Part shown: positions 33,985 through 44,768 of the stretch, piece by piece | Layout: each line of letters begins with the position of its first letter | Numbering within the stretch: position 1 is the first letter of the stretch | DNA from: Iris pallida | Taxonomy: Eukaryota; Streptophyta; Magnoliopsida; Asparagales; Iridaceae | Length of the DNA: 64,000 bases | Direction of reading: 5' to 3' | NCBI GenBank assembly: GCA_029216955.1 | Contig: JANAVB010031417.1 | Location: 19,004,219-19,068,218, forward strand | Made by a program: the position numbers and the translations under genes | The notes under the pieces: generated by a model | Databases searched by the model: none | What the model was told of the DNA's origin: nothing | Seen by the model: the letters and a program-made list of their open reading frames with translations, nothing else

Positions 33985-36078
33985 TCATTCCCATTTGGGC
34001 TCGAACTTCCCTGGTGTCTTGTGAGTTAACACCATTGGCCTTCTGACTGCTAAAACTAGGTCGCCAACTTGGAAAGTTCTTTGCTTGACCTTCTTGTTGA
34101 AAGCCTGTGATATACGGGCTTGGTAAAGTTCGATGCGTTGTTGAGCTAGGAGACGCTTTTCGTCAAGTGCCTCCAATTCCCGCAGACGACGACGTTGATT
34201 GTCTTCTTCTGTGAGATCGTTTGTGATTGCCACGCGGAGCGAAGGTATCTGTATCTCGAGAGACAGTACTGCTTCGCTCCCGTAGACCAGGGAGAATGGA
34301 GTGTTGCCTGTTGGGGTCCGTACCGTTGTGCGGTAGGCCCAAAGGCATTCGCCAAGCTTTTCGTCCCAGTCGCGTTTGTTGGATGACACGACCTTTTTGA
34401 GTAGCCTGACGATAGTTTTGTTGAATGCCTCGGCCAATCCGTTTGCTGCCGGATTGTAGGCGGTTGAGGCCACGTTTTGAATGCGATTCTTGTCACAGAA
34501 CCTGCTGAAAATGTGGCTGATAAACTGAGGACCATTGTCATGGATGATTCGCCGGGGTACCCCGAAACGGTAAATGACATGGTGTTTGATAAAGCTGACC
34601 ACCCTGGAGCTTTTTACTTCTGCTAGTGGGACTGCTTCCGCCCATTTGGAGAAGTAATCGGTGATGGCCAGGATGAAGCGGTGTCCTCTCGATGAAGGAG
34701 GGGTGATTGGCCCTACAATGTTCATGCCCCAGGCTTCGAATGGCCAAGAGGCGACTGTAGGATGTAGAGGTTCAGATGGTGTATGTATGAAGTCTGCATG
34801 AAGTTGGCATGCATGGCACTTCTTAGCATATTCCACTGCGTCGGCAACCATGGTTGGCCAGTAGTAGCCCATACGTCGCAGTCGATCTTGCAACTTAGGC
34901 CCTGGTTGGTGAGCGCCGCAAGTTCCGTCATGAGCTTCTCGAAGAGCTTCGGCCGCTTCTTCGTTAGACAGGCATCGAAGGAGAAGCCCGTCGAAGGAGC
35001 GTCGGTACAGCGTTTTAGTGGCTATATCGTAGTAGAATCGAAGAGAGCGTCTCCTGACTGAGACGGCTTCCTTCGGGTCCTCTGGAAGGATTCCGTAGAC
35101 AGCGAAGTCGATGAACGGGAACCTCCAGTCTCGGACATTAACCCCAGTATTTGTCGGCATGGCGTGAGCTATTTGCAAACATAGGTTGTTTCTGGGACAA
35201 ATCAAGTCTCGGCCAGTTACCGTGACATAGTGTTGAGTCCCAAGGGGCGCGGCCAATGAGGCTGCGAGGCCAGCTAGAGCGTCAGCCTCCAAGTTTTGTA
35301 GACGGGGTACATGTTCGATGAAGAACCCAGTGAAGGTTGAAATGATGTTCAATGCAACTTCATGGTAAGGGATCAAATCTTCATGGCGAACCTCGTATTG
35401 CCCCCGAATCTGGTTTACGACGAGTTTCGAGTCACCGTAGGCTTCCAGATGATCCACCCCCAGCTGTTGTGCTAGCTGGAGTCCCATGACGAGTGCATTG
35501 TACTCAGCAACATTGTTGGAGCACGGCTTCGAAAGGGAGTATGCGCGCTGGATGACCAGCTGATCGGGGGAGACTAAGACTACCCCCACTCCTGCGATGA
35601 TTTGGCCATTGGGGCCCATTCTTGAAGCGCCATCGAAGAACATCCGCCAAACAGGGCTTCCTTCAGTGACGTTTGATTCTTGGACTTCATCCGGGATGTC
35701 TTCATAGAGTTTTGAAGATTCTGGGATGGGGTGTGCAGCTAAAAAGTCAGCCAGAGCTTGACCCTTGACTGCCTTCTGCGGGACAAACACCATGTTGTAT
35801 GGTGTTAGTAGGATCGCCCATGTAGCCAGCCGGGAGTTTAATGACCCTGGCTTCGTCATGAGAACTCTGAGCGGATTGACTCGGGAGATGACGTGAATTG
35901 TCTGGCCCGAGACGTAATGACGAGTCTTCTGAATGGCAAACACCAAAGCCAAGCACTCCTTTTCAACGGGATTGTACCGATGTTCGGCCCCGATGAGTGT
36001 TCGACTGAGGTAGTAGATTGCTTGCTCGTAGCCTGCATCGCTGTTTTGAGCCAGCAAAGCGCCGAGGGAATGATCCAT
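33985..36078 (-). pseudogene. Element A RNase H, second (archaeal-type) RNase H and integrase
   Basis: The frame continues that of gag-PR-RT after a TAG at 36088-36090. It starts with Ty3-type RNase H (DHSLGALLAQ, YNPVEKECLA). A second RNase H follows, with FFDGAS, AEYNAL, GDSKLV and EADALA: the archaeal-type domain diagnostic of the TAT lineage. Integrase then has its zinc region (CHACQLHADF) and a core with Asp in HDNGPQF and Glu in LAEAFNK. The first catalytic Asp is Asn (WGMNIVGP, codon 34720-34722), which should abolish activity. TGA at 33985-33987 removes the end of the C-terminal domain. Confidence 0.85.
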
Positions 36079-36087
36079 GGCACGGAC

Positions 36088-37311
36088 CTAGAGGAGGAAT
36101 GGTTTGCCGGCGACAGGTGCCACTAGGACTGGCGGGCTTGTTAAGTAAGCCTTGATGTCGTCGAAAGCCTTTTGGCACTCCTCTGTCCAGACATAAGAGA
36201 CTCCCTTCTTCATGAGCTGAGTAAAGGGTTGACATTTACCGGAGAGGTTTGCTATGAACCTCCGGATGTATGCCAAACGTCCTTGTAAGCCCCGAAGTTC
36301 TCGAAGGTTCTTCGGAGGGTCCATGTTAAGGATGGCTTTAGTCTTCTCGGGATCGACATGAATGCCTTTTGCCGTGATGACAAAGCCCAAGAATTTGCCG
36401 CTAGAAACCCCCAGGAAGGATTTAGCGGGGTTCATTTTGAGTTGATGTGCCCGCATGAGATCGAAGACCGTCTTTAGGTCCTGTAGGTGATCTCTTTTGA
36501 GGCGGCTTTTGACTGCGATGTCGTCAACATAGCACTCAACTGTCTTGCGAAGATGTTGACGGAAGATGGTGCTCATAGCTCGCTGGTACGTTGCACCGGC
36601 GTTCTTCAAGCCGAAGGGCATTACTGTGTAGCAGAAAATACCCTTTGGAGTCCTGAATGACGTGTGTTTTGCGTCATCGGGGAACATCTTGATTTGATTG
36701 TAGCCTGAATACCCGTCCATGAAGGACATGCGTTCAAAGCCACATGTGTTGTCAATCATTACATCGGTGATTGGGAGCGGGAATTCATCCTTCGGGCAAA
36801 CAGAGTTGAGATCCCAGAAGTCGATACAGACTCGTATCTTCCCGTTCTTCTTGGTGACAGGGACGATGTTGGCTACCCAGTCCGGGTGTTGTTCCTCACG
36901 GATGAAGCCACTGGTCAAGAGTTTGTCCACCTCCTGATCGATGGCGTTCATGATGTCCGGGCGGAAGCGTCGCTGTTGTTGTTTGATAGGTTTGGCATCT
37001 GGTAAGATGTTCAACCTATGCATCGCGATCTGTGGATCGAGACCCGGCATGTCTTCGTAGCTCCAGGCGAAGACGTCGATATATTCCTTAGCGAGTTGGA
37101 CTAAAGATTCTCGGTCTTCTCCTTCCAAGCTTTTGCTGATAAAGATGGGTTTAGAAGAAGACCCATCCCCGAGGTCGATTTGCTCGACTTCGTCTTCGGT
37201 GGGAGGTTCTCGTAACTCAAAACGAGACTCCCATTGTTCTCCTAGGCGTTGAGCCCAGGGTTCCTCTTCGAAGGGTTCCGGCGGTTGGTCTTCGCCTTCA
37301 TCTTTTTGAGG
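36088..37311 (-). pseudogene. Element A reverse transcriptase
   Basis: In the same frame as gag-PR, open from just after TAA 37312-37314 to TAG 36088-36090. The first 60 codons are an acidic linker. RT motifs follow in order: KKNGKIRVCID, DGYSGYNQI, MPFGLKNAGATYQ, catalytic YVDDIAVKS, and KFLGFVI. In the block usually reading RDLN the Arg is Trp (FWDLN). No start codon is expected; RT is normally made as a polyprotein. Confidence 0.85.
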
Positions 37312-40300
37312 TTACGCCGATGTCATGTTAGCTGACAGCACTTTCCTGAAGACTGATCCGATACTGGTATCGGAATCCCACGTTGATGCTTCCGACGAGT
37401 GGGAATGTTCTATGTCTTCTGCGTCTGAACTCTCTGGAGTTGATGGCGGCGTGACATAGCCTAACCCCCATCGAGTCCGATTATAGTAATCCTGTGGCTT
37501 TCCATTGGGCATCGAAAGCCGGACAGGGAGATGCCGACCCTTGCCGTAGTTTAGGCCTTTATTGCTTTTCAGGTCGTAGCCCATCTTTTGGATGATGTGC
37601 TTAGCCGCATCTGTGTACCGATAGACTTGTACTCTGCCGGTATCAGGTTCGGGCTCGATTGACGGGAGGTTCTGACGACGCTCAATTTTGCCCGAGATGA
37701 TGGTGCCTTCGTCTCGGCTTCGTAGAGGCACTATGAAGACTCCTTGAGACGGGACTATTTGATTGTGGTAGACGGTCGTTACTTGTGTTTGCAACGACCG
37801 TAGAGCGTTGTCTAATGTATACATGGCATTCCAGTGTGGAAGACAAGAATAATTGAAATACACTCTATTATTGATAAAGTACGAGATTTTATCCTGTGGG
37901 ATTACATTGTCGAAGGAGGGTGCGTCTACATCAGCAGAGATATATTCGCCAAGCTCCTCGCCTGTAAGCACTGGGGCCGGATCAGGAGAGTCCTCCACCG
38001 CTCTGACTTTGGGGTCTGAGAGGGTTATGTGAGCCCTCTCCGGCATCTTGGATGACTGCGGCGGCTTGTCTTTAAGACGCACCTTGAGGGGTGCCTCGGT
38101 TGCGCCTTCGATGAGTGGCGCCTTCCCTTGTAATTTTACCACCAGGGGAGCCGCTGTTTGTGGTGGCTTCCCCTTGAGGCGTATCTTCAGGGGAGCTTCG
38201 CGAGCTGGCGCTTTTCCTGATAGCTTGATGCTCATTGGAGGCGCCTTCTGGGGTGGTCTCCCTTTCAGACGGATTTTCAAGGGGGCGTCAGGAGTCGCTT
38301 CGGGCTCCAAGTCCGGCTCTGTTGCCGTTTCTGCTTCATCATCGGCGTCGTTGGCTTCCTCCTCGTCAAGTGGCTTGTACAAGTCGGAATCGGTGAAGTA
38401 GGCCTCAATCCCTTTGAAGGGATCGATATCTGCAAACTCCGTCCGGATGACGCCGTTGGTGGATATATATTTCATGCATTGGTAGAGCGTGGAGGGCACC
38501 ACCATGTACTCATGTAACCATGGTCGTCCGAGTAAGATGTTGTAGTTGACCTCGACATCCACCACATAACAAGTCACCTCAGTTTTGAGGCTGCCGATGT
38601 GACACTTCAGCCGGATCTTGCCCAGTGGCTCGCTCTTGCTGGCGTTGAAGCCGCTGATGGTCGTATTGGAGGGCGCTAGCCGGTACATTGGGATCCCCAG
38701 CTTTGATAGCAGCGCCTTTGGAATGATGCTTAGGGAAGACCCCGGATCGATCTGAATCCTGCTCACCTTTACCGAACCGATGTACCCTGTGTAATATAAC
38801 GGTCGGTTATGTCGGTGATGCTTGAGCAGCATGTCTTGTTGGGTGAAGGTTATGTTTGGGATAACTTCATCCGCATAATGACAGTGTGCACAAGTAGTCG
38901 GTAGGTCTTCAGGTTGCTTGACCTGACTGAGAAAGGATTCGGCATCCTTCAGAGCTTCGCAGAGAGCTTCTCGGGAGTCCTTGAAGAGACGCAGGAGCTC
39001 GAACAAAGACAAGCGTGCAGGAGTACTGGCCAGTTGTGCCAGAATGTCAAAATTGTGGGGCTTGGCTACCCCCGAAGCATTTTCTTTCCGCAGAGGTCTG
39101 TCGAAACGGGCCTCCACTTGCTTTTGTTTATTGGCTGCTGAGGGCTTGGATGGACCCTCCTCAGGGATGGTGCCAGGAGGCACCACTTCGGCGGCAGCTT
39201 CACCGGGCTGGGAGTTCTGTTGTGCACGCGTCTGCACAGGAAGCGCCTCTTCCGTTGAAGAAGAGACCGTGCGGCAAGACTTGATCTTCCTGCCTTTTGC
39301 TTTGGAGGTAGGGCGTACCTCCGGTTGAGTTACCTCGGAGACGAGGTCGGGGTGAACCCAGAGGACCTCTCCTCGAGATGTGGTGAGTGGGACAAGTCCA
39401 CTCACATTGTCACGGGTGGGTGGCAAATTCACCACCTCCATTGTCGCCTTAGGGATGGGGACGACGCCATCTTGTGCGGTAGTCGGCGGCAAGGTGCCGA
39501 ACTGAAGTGACACCACATTAGCTGACACCGTCTTCTCTTCGTAATCGACGGAGATTACATCCGCATTGATCATGCGCTGGATGTAATTTTTGAGGACGTA
39601 GCAGTCCTTAGTCGGGTGTCCGACAAACCGATGGTAGTGACAGTACCTTGGGTTGTCCACCTTCCCGACTTCATCGGGCCGCTTCGGGTCCGGAAGCTTG
39701 ATCTTGTCACCCTGCTTCAGTATCTCAAAGAGTTGCAGGGTGTCGTCATCATTGAATGAATAAACCTCCTTGGGTCTTGGTACCAGTGGAGGCTTTTGAG
39801 TAGGCGCAGATGCGCCCTTCGAGGCATTAACAGTCAATGCCTGTTTCCCCTTTGTTTCTCGTCCGGAGTTGTTGGTTGCGGACTTTTTCCCCTTATCGTC
39901 AAAGGCGGGGAAGCTAACACCCAGAAGACGTGCATTGGCCGCCTTCTTCTCTGCAGCTTCAGCTTCAATGATTAGGGAGCTCCAGTCGGAAGGGGGAGTA
40001 GAGTTAAGCCAGAGCTTTACTGCAGGCAGCATGTTCATACTGCAAGCAGAGAGAAGCGCATGTTCTGGCATGCCTGGAGGTAACCTGAAGCAGGCCTGAC
40101 GGAAGCGTTCGATGAATGCCCGAACCGTTTCCTTGTCCTTCTGGCGTATCTCAATGAGAGACGCCATCGTCATGTCCTTTCCACCGTCGTAGAAGCGGTC
40201 GAGGAAGAGACGTGTCAGGTCGTCGAAGGATGATATGGAATTATCGGGGAGGCTGCAGTACCAGTCATACGCCACCCCTTTCAGGGCCCCAACAAAGATG

Positions 40301-40953
40301 CTAGTGAGGAGTGCGTCCTCCTTCGGAAGATGCCCTGTCTGCGACTGGAAGTACGTCAGGTACCGTCGTGGAGAGTCCTTCCCGTCATACGGCGTGAGTG
40401 TTTGTGGTTTATACTTTGGGGGATAAACCACCTTGTTCCACTCAAGGGGATAAGGCTGGGGAATGCCCATCTTCTGGCGTTCCTCATGCCTGTTCTTGGA
40501 CTCGAAGCGCTCCCGCAGATCTTTGATCATTTCGACCACGTCCTCCGTGGAGCTAGGAGCTGGGGAAGGAGGTACTACCTGGAGTGGAGCGTTTGAGGGC
40601 TCCGATGTCCGGGGTGCTTTTGTGTCTGAGGGTGTCCGCTGGAGGGGCACACTCGACTCTCCATTGGCTCCTGGGTCGGGACCATTTGAAGGTGTCCTGA
40701 TCAAGGCCGACCGCATCTCAAACACTGCTTGAGTCAGTGCTTGCATTGAGGCAGAGAGGGTTTTGAGTCCTCCCTCTAGCGAGTCTATACGCTGGACAAT
40801 GTCCTGTGGCGGCGCATCAGCCTCAAGATCACCCCCGGTCATGTATACTGTCATGACACGGCCGGAAGTGGATGGATTAGTTGAGGCTTCGCTCTCAGCC
40901 TCGCTCTCATGTGGGGGAGTTACTTCTCCTGGTGTTTGGCCACCCCCAGCCAT
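37312..40953 (-). CDS. Element A Gag-protease
   Basis: 1213 codons from ATG. A gag core lies around residues 170-330 (YDGKDSPRRYLTYFQ, ETVRAFIERFRQACF). A knuckle of the CHYHRFVGHPTKDC type sits near 435. The protease around 725-830 has an active-site block IDPGSSLSIIP, with Pro where Ser or Thr is usual, and LLGRPWL. A linker near 890-985 carries three RLKGKPPQ-type repeats. A G-patch-like end (KMGYDLKSNKGLNYGKGRH) lies near 1125. It stops at TAA 37312; RT follows in the same frame, so this is a nonsense change or a recoding/splicing point. Confidence 0.85.
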   Translation of the reverse strand: MAGGGQTPGEVTPPHESEAESEASTNPSTSGRVMTVYMTGGDLEADAPPQDIVQRIDSLEGGLKTLSASMQALTQAVFEMRSALIRTPSNGPDPGANGESSVPLQRTPSDTKAPRTSEPSNAPLQVVPPSPAPSSTEDVVEMIKDLRERFESKNRHEERQKMGIPQPYPLEWNKVVYPPKYKPQTLTPYDGKDSPRRYLTYFQSQTGHLPKEDALLTSIFVGALKGVAYDWYCSLPDNSISSFDDLTRLFLDRFYDGGKDMTMASLIEIRQKDKETVRAFIERFRQACFRLPPGMPEHALLSACSMNMLPAVKLWLNSTPPSDWSSLIIEAEAAEKKAANARLLGVSFPAFDDKGKKSATNNSGRETKGKQALTVNASKGASAPTQKPPLVPRPKEVYSFNDDDTLQLFEILKQGDKIKLPDPKRPDEVGKVDNPRYCHYHRFVGHPTKDCYVLKNYIQRMINADVISVDYEEKTVSANVVSLQFGTLPPTTAQDGVVPIPKATMEVVNLPPTRDNVSGLVPLTTSRGEVLWVHPDLVSEVTQPEVRPTSKAKGRKIKSCRTVSSSTEEALPVQTRAQQNSQPGEAAAEVVPPGTIPEEGPSKPSAANKQKQVEARFDRPLRKENASGVAKPHNFDILAQLASTPARLSLFELLRLFKDSREALCEALKDAESFLSQVKQPEDLPTTCAHCHYADEVIPNITFTQQDMLLKHHRHNRPLYYTGYIGSVKVSRIQIDPGSSLSIIPKALLSKLGIPMYRLAPSNTTISGFNASKSEPLGKIRLKCHIGSLKTEVTCYVVDVEVNYNILLGRPWLHEYMVVPSTLYQCMKYISTNGVIRTEFADIDPFKGIEAYFTDSDLYKPLDEEEANDADDEAETATEPDLEPEATPDAPLKIRLKGRPPQKAPPMSIKLSGKAPAREAPLKIRLKGKPPQTAAPLVVKLQGKAPLIEGATEAPLKVRLKDKPPQSSKMPERAHITLSDPKVRAVEDSPDPAPVLTGEELGEYISADVDAPSFDNVIPQDKISYFINNRVYFNYSCLPHWNAMYTLDNALRSLQTQVTTVYHNQIVPSQGVFIVPLRSRDEGTIISGKIERRQNLPSIEPEPDTGRVQVYRYTDAAKHIIQKMGYDLKSNKGLNYGKGRHLPVRLSMPNGKPQDYYNRTRWGLGYVTPPSTPESSDAEDIEHSHSSEASTWDSDTSIGSVFRKVLSANMTSA

Positions 40954-41127
40954 ATTCTGGAGTTCGTCTTCAACAGGCGCATCTGCAAGGGCCTGACTGC
41001 CCTCAGCTCTGTCTTGAAGGGCCTCTTCGTTTTCAGCACTACCCCCGGCGGTGTCCTGGAGGACATCGTCATTTTGAGGGGCTTCAGGGAGGCCATCGCC
41101 TTGATGAAGATCCGCCGCAGCTGTGCT

Positions 41128-42492
41128 TTAGACATCTTCGTCTTCGGAAGGAGGCTCGACAAGGGTCTGGCTACCCCCAGCTTCCTCCAAGGACTTCTTC
41201 CTCGACCGAGTGCCTTCGAACACTCCAGAGGTCGTGACAGCTGCCTTGGTTTTCCTCGACTGGCTTTTGGATGAAGACGAGGAATTGGCAGTCGTCTTCC
41301 GGACAGATGAGGAATTGGAGATCACGTTGCATGACGCAATCTTTAGTTCCTCTTCTGCTGACACCTTCGTCCCAAGGCGATGTCGGAGGGGTGTCGATGA
41401 TTGTAGTCGTTGGAAGACCGACTGCTTTGGCGGTACTGCCGTCTTGCAACAGCAGTTGATGGTGACCACTGCACAAGTGTGCCTCGTGAGAGGCGCATCG
41501 TGCTTGTTGGTCAACTCTCCTGACCGGCGCTTGTGAGTGATCACGTTGCGCAAGTCGTTGGAGGAGAGTGTTACCCTCACACCCCTCTCAGGTGCATGGC
41601 AGAGCCAAGCGCCGGGGTGGTCGGGTGAGTGCTGCGCCCCCTGATCTAATACCAAGCAGGCATCACGATCAGTAGTGGGGGAACCACAGCATTTGAAGTG
41701 ACTTGAACGGACCTCAAACGCACAACCAGAGGAGGCACGGGAGTTCAAGACCACTGAGTTTGCCTCTCTCGACTTGGTTGTGCACGCAGTGAATGCGCCC
41801 AAGTGAGATGAGGACTTTGAAGGTCGACTCGTTGTCGGTACGGGAGCACCTGAGTCAACCTTGTACAGCTTGCCATCGGCAGCGCGCGTGATTGTAAGCG
41901 CGTGCCTCTGGCCGGCTGCTGGCATAGCACGTTTGTGGCGCATGGCCCGTGCCGCCTTAGATTTCTTCGTACCAGCCCGCTGGGGCGTATAGTACTCAGC
42001 ATCCAAATTCTCCTCGCCATTACAGCGAGTGAGTCTGTCAAAGACAGAGGCTCTTTGTGGCGCATCAGAAATAATGCGCGGGGCATTGGCTGCGCCCCTG
42101 CTCCGTCGACGTATCTTCCTCGCCTGAGAGGAAGATGGCTGGGGAACGTGGTCAGCCGCACGCTTCCCCGAGAGATACGCTGCATCAGCGGGCGCACCTT
42201 GACTGCTGAGGACGTCAGCAGGAAGGGAAGGCTGGACTGGCGCATCCCCTTCAACGGTGGTGCCCGAGGCGTCGACTTTGCGCACCCAGACTGCGCGGGT
42301 CTTCTTCGGCTTCGACAGCCGCTTCGAAGGACTCGCACTTCCTTCAGAAATGAACTCCTCGTACGCCTGTTGATTGAGGCGCACTACCAGCGTCTTGTGG
42401 GAGGAGCCCACCTTCACGTCGTCGGCCTGTGACACGACTTTCTCGGTAGAGGAGAAAGAGGTCCCCAGCAGAGTCGCCAGCTTGTTTGCCAT
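41128..42492 (-). CDS. Element A ORF1 upstream of gag
   Basis: 454 codons starting MANKLATLLG. The ATG (42492-42490) is inside the LTR end, and codons 5-10 are written in the primer-binding site. The protein is Ser/Arg/Lys-rich with little predicted order. SVFDRL and SVFQRLQ words resemble short motifs found in ORF1/Gag proteins of plant Ty3/gypsy elements. It ends in an acidic EPPSEDEDV. Gag starts 174 bp downstream in another frame. Ogre-type ORF1 proteins have no assigned function. A longer frame reaching further into the LTR exists but is less likely. Confidence 0.7.
   Translation of the reverse strand: MANKLATLLGTSFSSTEKVVSQADDVKVGSSHKTLVVRLNQQAYEEFISEGSASPSKRLSKPKKTRAVWVRKVDASGTTVEGDAPVQPSLPADVLSSQGAPADAAYLSGKRAADHVPQPSSSQARKIRRRSRGAANAPRIISDAPQRASVFDRLTRCNGEENLDAEYYTPQRAGTKKSKAARAMRHKRAMPAAGQRHALTITRAADGKLYKVDSGAPVPTTSRPSKSSSHLGAFTACTTKSREANSVVLNSRASSGCAFEVRSSHFKCCGSPTTDRDACLVLDQGAQHSPDHPGAWLCHAPERGVRVTLSSNDLRNVITHKRRSGELTNKHDAPLTRHTCAVVTINCCCKTAVPPKQSVFQRLQSSTPLRHRLGTKVSAEEELKIASCNVISNSSSVRKTTANSSSSSKSQSRKTKAAVTTSGVFEGTRSRKKSLEEAGGSQTLVEPPSEDEDV
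42462..42479 (-). other. Element A primer-binding site
   Basis: Three bases after the LTR end, the minus strand reads TGGCGACTCTGCTGGGGA. It starts with TGG as required for pairing with a CCA tail and would match a tRNA ending GAGTCGCCA. I do not assign the tRNA species. Confidence 0.7.
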
Positions 42493-44763
42493 TAAAATTA
42501 TTTTGATTGAAATCTTAATACAAACAGAACAGTGATACAATATAGGACTTAGATGTAGTCCTAGGAGTACACTTTTGTTTAAGCTGGGTCCTTAGTGCCA
42601 ATGGAGCGAATGGTAATGCGTTGACTCCGTTGACCGGCTGACGGCGGTTATCGGTTCTCTGAAGGTATTGATTGCTCTGGGTGCTGGAGCTTGCTGAGAG
42701 GAGGAAGACGTTGAGTGTCTAGAACTGCCTCTCCGGTGATTCTCTGTTGTGGATTCTCTGTGAGTCTTCTGTTCTGAGTCTCTGTGTGTGTGTGAAGGAG
42801 ATGATCCTTCTATTTATAGTTTTGCAGGCTGGCTGCTCATGCGCGCATGTAGGATGCGCCGGTGTGGGAACGCCACGTGGAGGTTGCTGATGGAGGCGCA
42901 TGGATGCTGCACCCTGATCGAGGGGGAGAACTCTTCATACTGCTGTTGTGAGCCGGCACGTAGTAGGGAGAAGATCTTTCCGTTGCTGAAATCTTGGATG
43001 AGTTGAGTCAAAAGACACGTGTCGTCGACTCATGGTTCGAAGATCTCGGATTTGGTGGAGAGGAGTGATCTGGTGGGCTGCGCCTTGGATTGGGCGCAGG
43101 AGGAGGCTGCGGCTCATAACCTTTAGGAGTTACAAACCATTTGGGGCGCATGGCTTTTGAGGCGCATGCAGGCGACTTTCCTTCTGTCTTTCGGGATCAG
43201 AGATCAGTCTGGGGCGCATGGCTTTTGAGGCGCATGCAAAACTTCAACCGGAGACTCTTCATCTGTCTTTAGGGATCAGTGAAGGGTCTGAGGCGCATGG
43301 CTTTTGAGGCGCATGCTGGTTTGGACGCATGGTCGTAGAGGCGCATGCGGGTGTTGACGCATGGTCGTAGAGGCGCATGCGGGTGGCCACGTGGCAGTAG
43401 CCGTCGGAAGTCATGATGATGCTGACGTTGCCGACGCTTCGTTTTCTGAATAAAGCTGTCAACTGTTCAGACTTTGGGAGGCGTGCTGCCAACTATGTCA
43501 GTTCAGCATTTAATGTTGGTGACGTTCGATGGACAGCTGAGTGGGCGCGTCGGTTGGCGTTCCACTCGGTATGGAGATGTGTGGGGGCGCACCCTCTATA
43601 ATACGCCGAATACTGTAGGGCGCGTCTGTGTGATGCGCCTGATGCCGAAGGGCGCGTCCGTGTGATACGCTGTCTGGCTGGCGCATCGGACATGTCTTTT
43701 AATAATGCGGCTGTCTCGCTCTTCGAGTGCTATAAATAGCCGTTTGGCTGAATTCGAGGCGTCCGGTTCATCCATTTAATGTAAATTCATTGCGCAGAAT
43801 TCGGAGGGCCATCCACTTGGCGCGTGGGTTTGATCTGCCCGGCCTATAAATAGTGGCATGGAGAGAAGATTTGCTTCTCATTCCCTCACGTACTTCCAAT
43901 ATGAACTTGAACATGCGGGTGCATTCTGTTGACGAAGTGCTCCCGAGGGTGAAGATGAGATGCTGTGTTATCTTCGATGCACTTGAAGGTGACTGTTACA
44001 TCCAAAAGACGGAGTCGAGGGCTTCCGAGGCAGGCGGAAGGTGCCCGTTGCATCCAAAGATAGGGATGCTCGGGCCTTGTCCCCGTTATTCCGGAAGAGC
44101 CGTAGATCGGAATGGCGGTGCAAGGCTCTTTCTTCCTGCAAAGTGGGGTTTCCCCACTTTGATCGTGTCGAAAGCTGCTCCTTTAGCCGTGGTTTCGATC
44201 ACGGTCTTCCTTCAGCTTTGGAGGCTCTTTCGAAGCCTCCCCTGGCCACAGCATTTGCGGTGCTCTTCTCTTCCTTGGTTCCAGCCAGAGGGTTAAATGC
44301 TTTGTGTCGAAGCATTTATCGGGCGAGCCTGGTTGGAAGAGCGGCACATAACTGGGCTCTGCTCGGCCAGGTGAGCCTGGCTGGAAGAATTTGGCTGAAG
44401 GGATGCACATAACTGAACTGCTGGAGAGATGATGGGATGCGCCTGGATGGAGGCGCATGATATCTGCTGCGCCTTACTGGTGGCGCATAGTGATGCTGCG
44501 CCTATCTGGAGACGCATGGTGGCCGCTGCCCTTATCTGAAGGCGCATGATGGCCGCTGGCTGTAGTCTTAGGCTCTTTTCTTTGTAGAAATTCTCCTTTG
44601 TACAGCCTTTTCTAGACATGTAATAGACTTTTATATATAAATGAAGAGTCCTTCTTCAAATGTCTATAGTTATTGACTTTGCTGTGAAGTTCTTCGTCTG
44701 AGTTCTGGCGCATGTAGTGTCTGGCGCATGGGCTTTCTGGTTGTGAAATTCCATGCTTCTACA
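42483..44763 (-). repeat. Element A right LTR (5-prime LTR in element sense)
   Basis: 2281 bp, the partner of 26219-28499. The minus-strand TATA at 42810-42819 should start the genomic transcript about 290 bp before ORF1. Two plus-strand TATA boxes (43730, 43844) point out of the element into the C LTR. Confidence 0.92.
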
Positions 44764-44768
44764 CCCTT

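Larger units (their letters stand above)
26219..44763 (-). mobile_element. Element A: 18.5-kb TAT/Ogre-type retrotransposon, TSD CCCTT
   Basis: Two 2281-bp LTRs (26219-28499, 42483-44763) bound it, and CCCTT flanks it (26214-26218, 44764-44768). On the minus strand: LTR, primer-binding site, ORF1, gag-PR, RT, RNase H, second RNase H, integrase. On the plus strand, between pol and the left LTR, lies a spliced mobile-domain gene. Extra ORF1, dual RNase H and antisense ORF are known TAT/Ogre traits. I count by eye about 28 LTR mismatches, nearly all transitions, so insertion was fairly recent. Confidence 0.92.
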
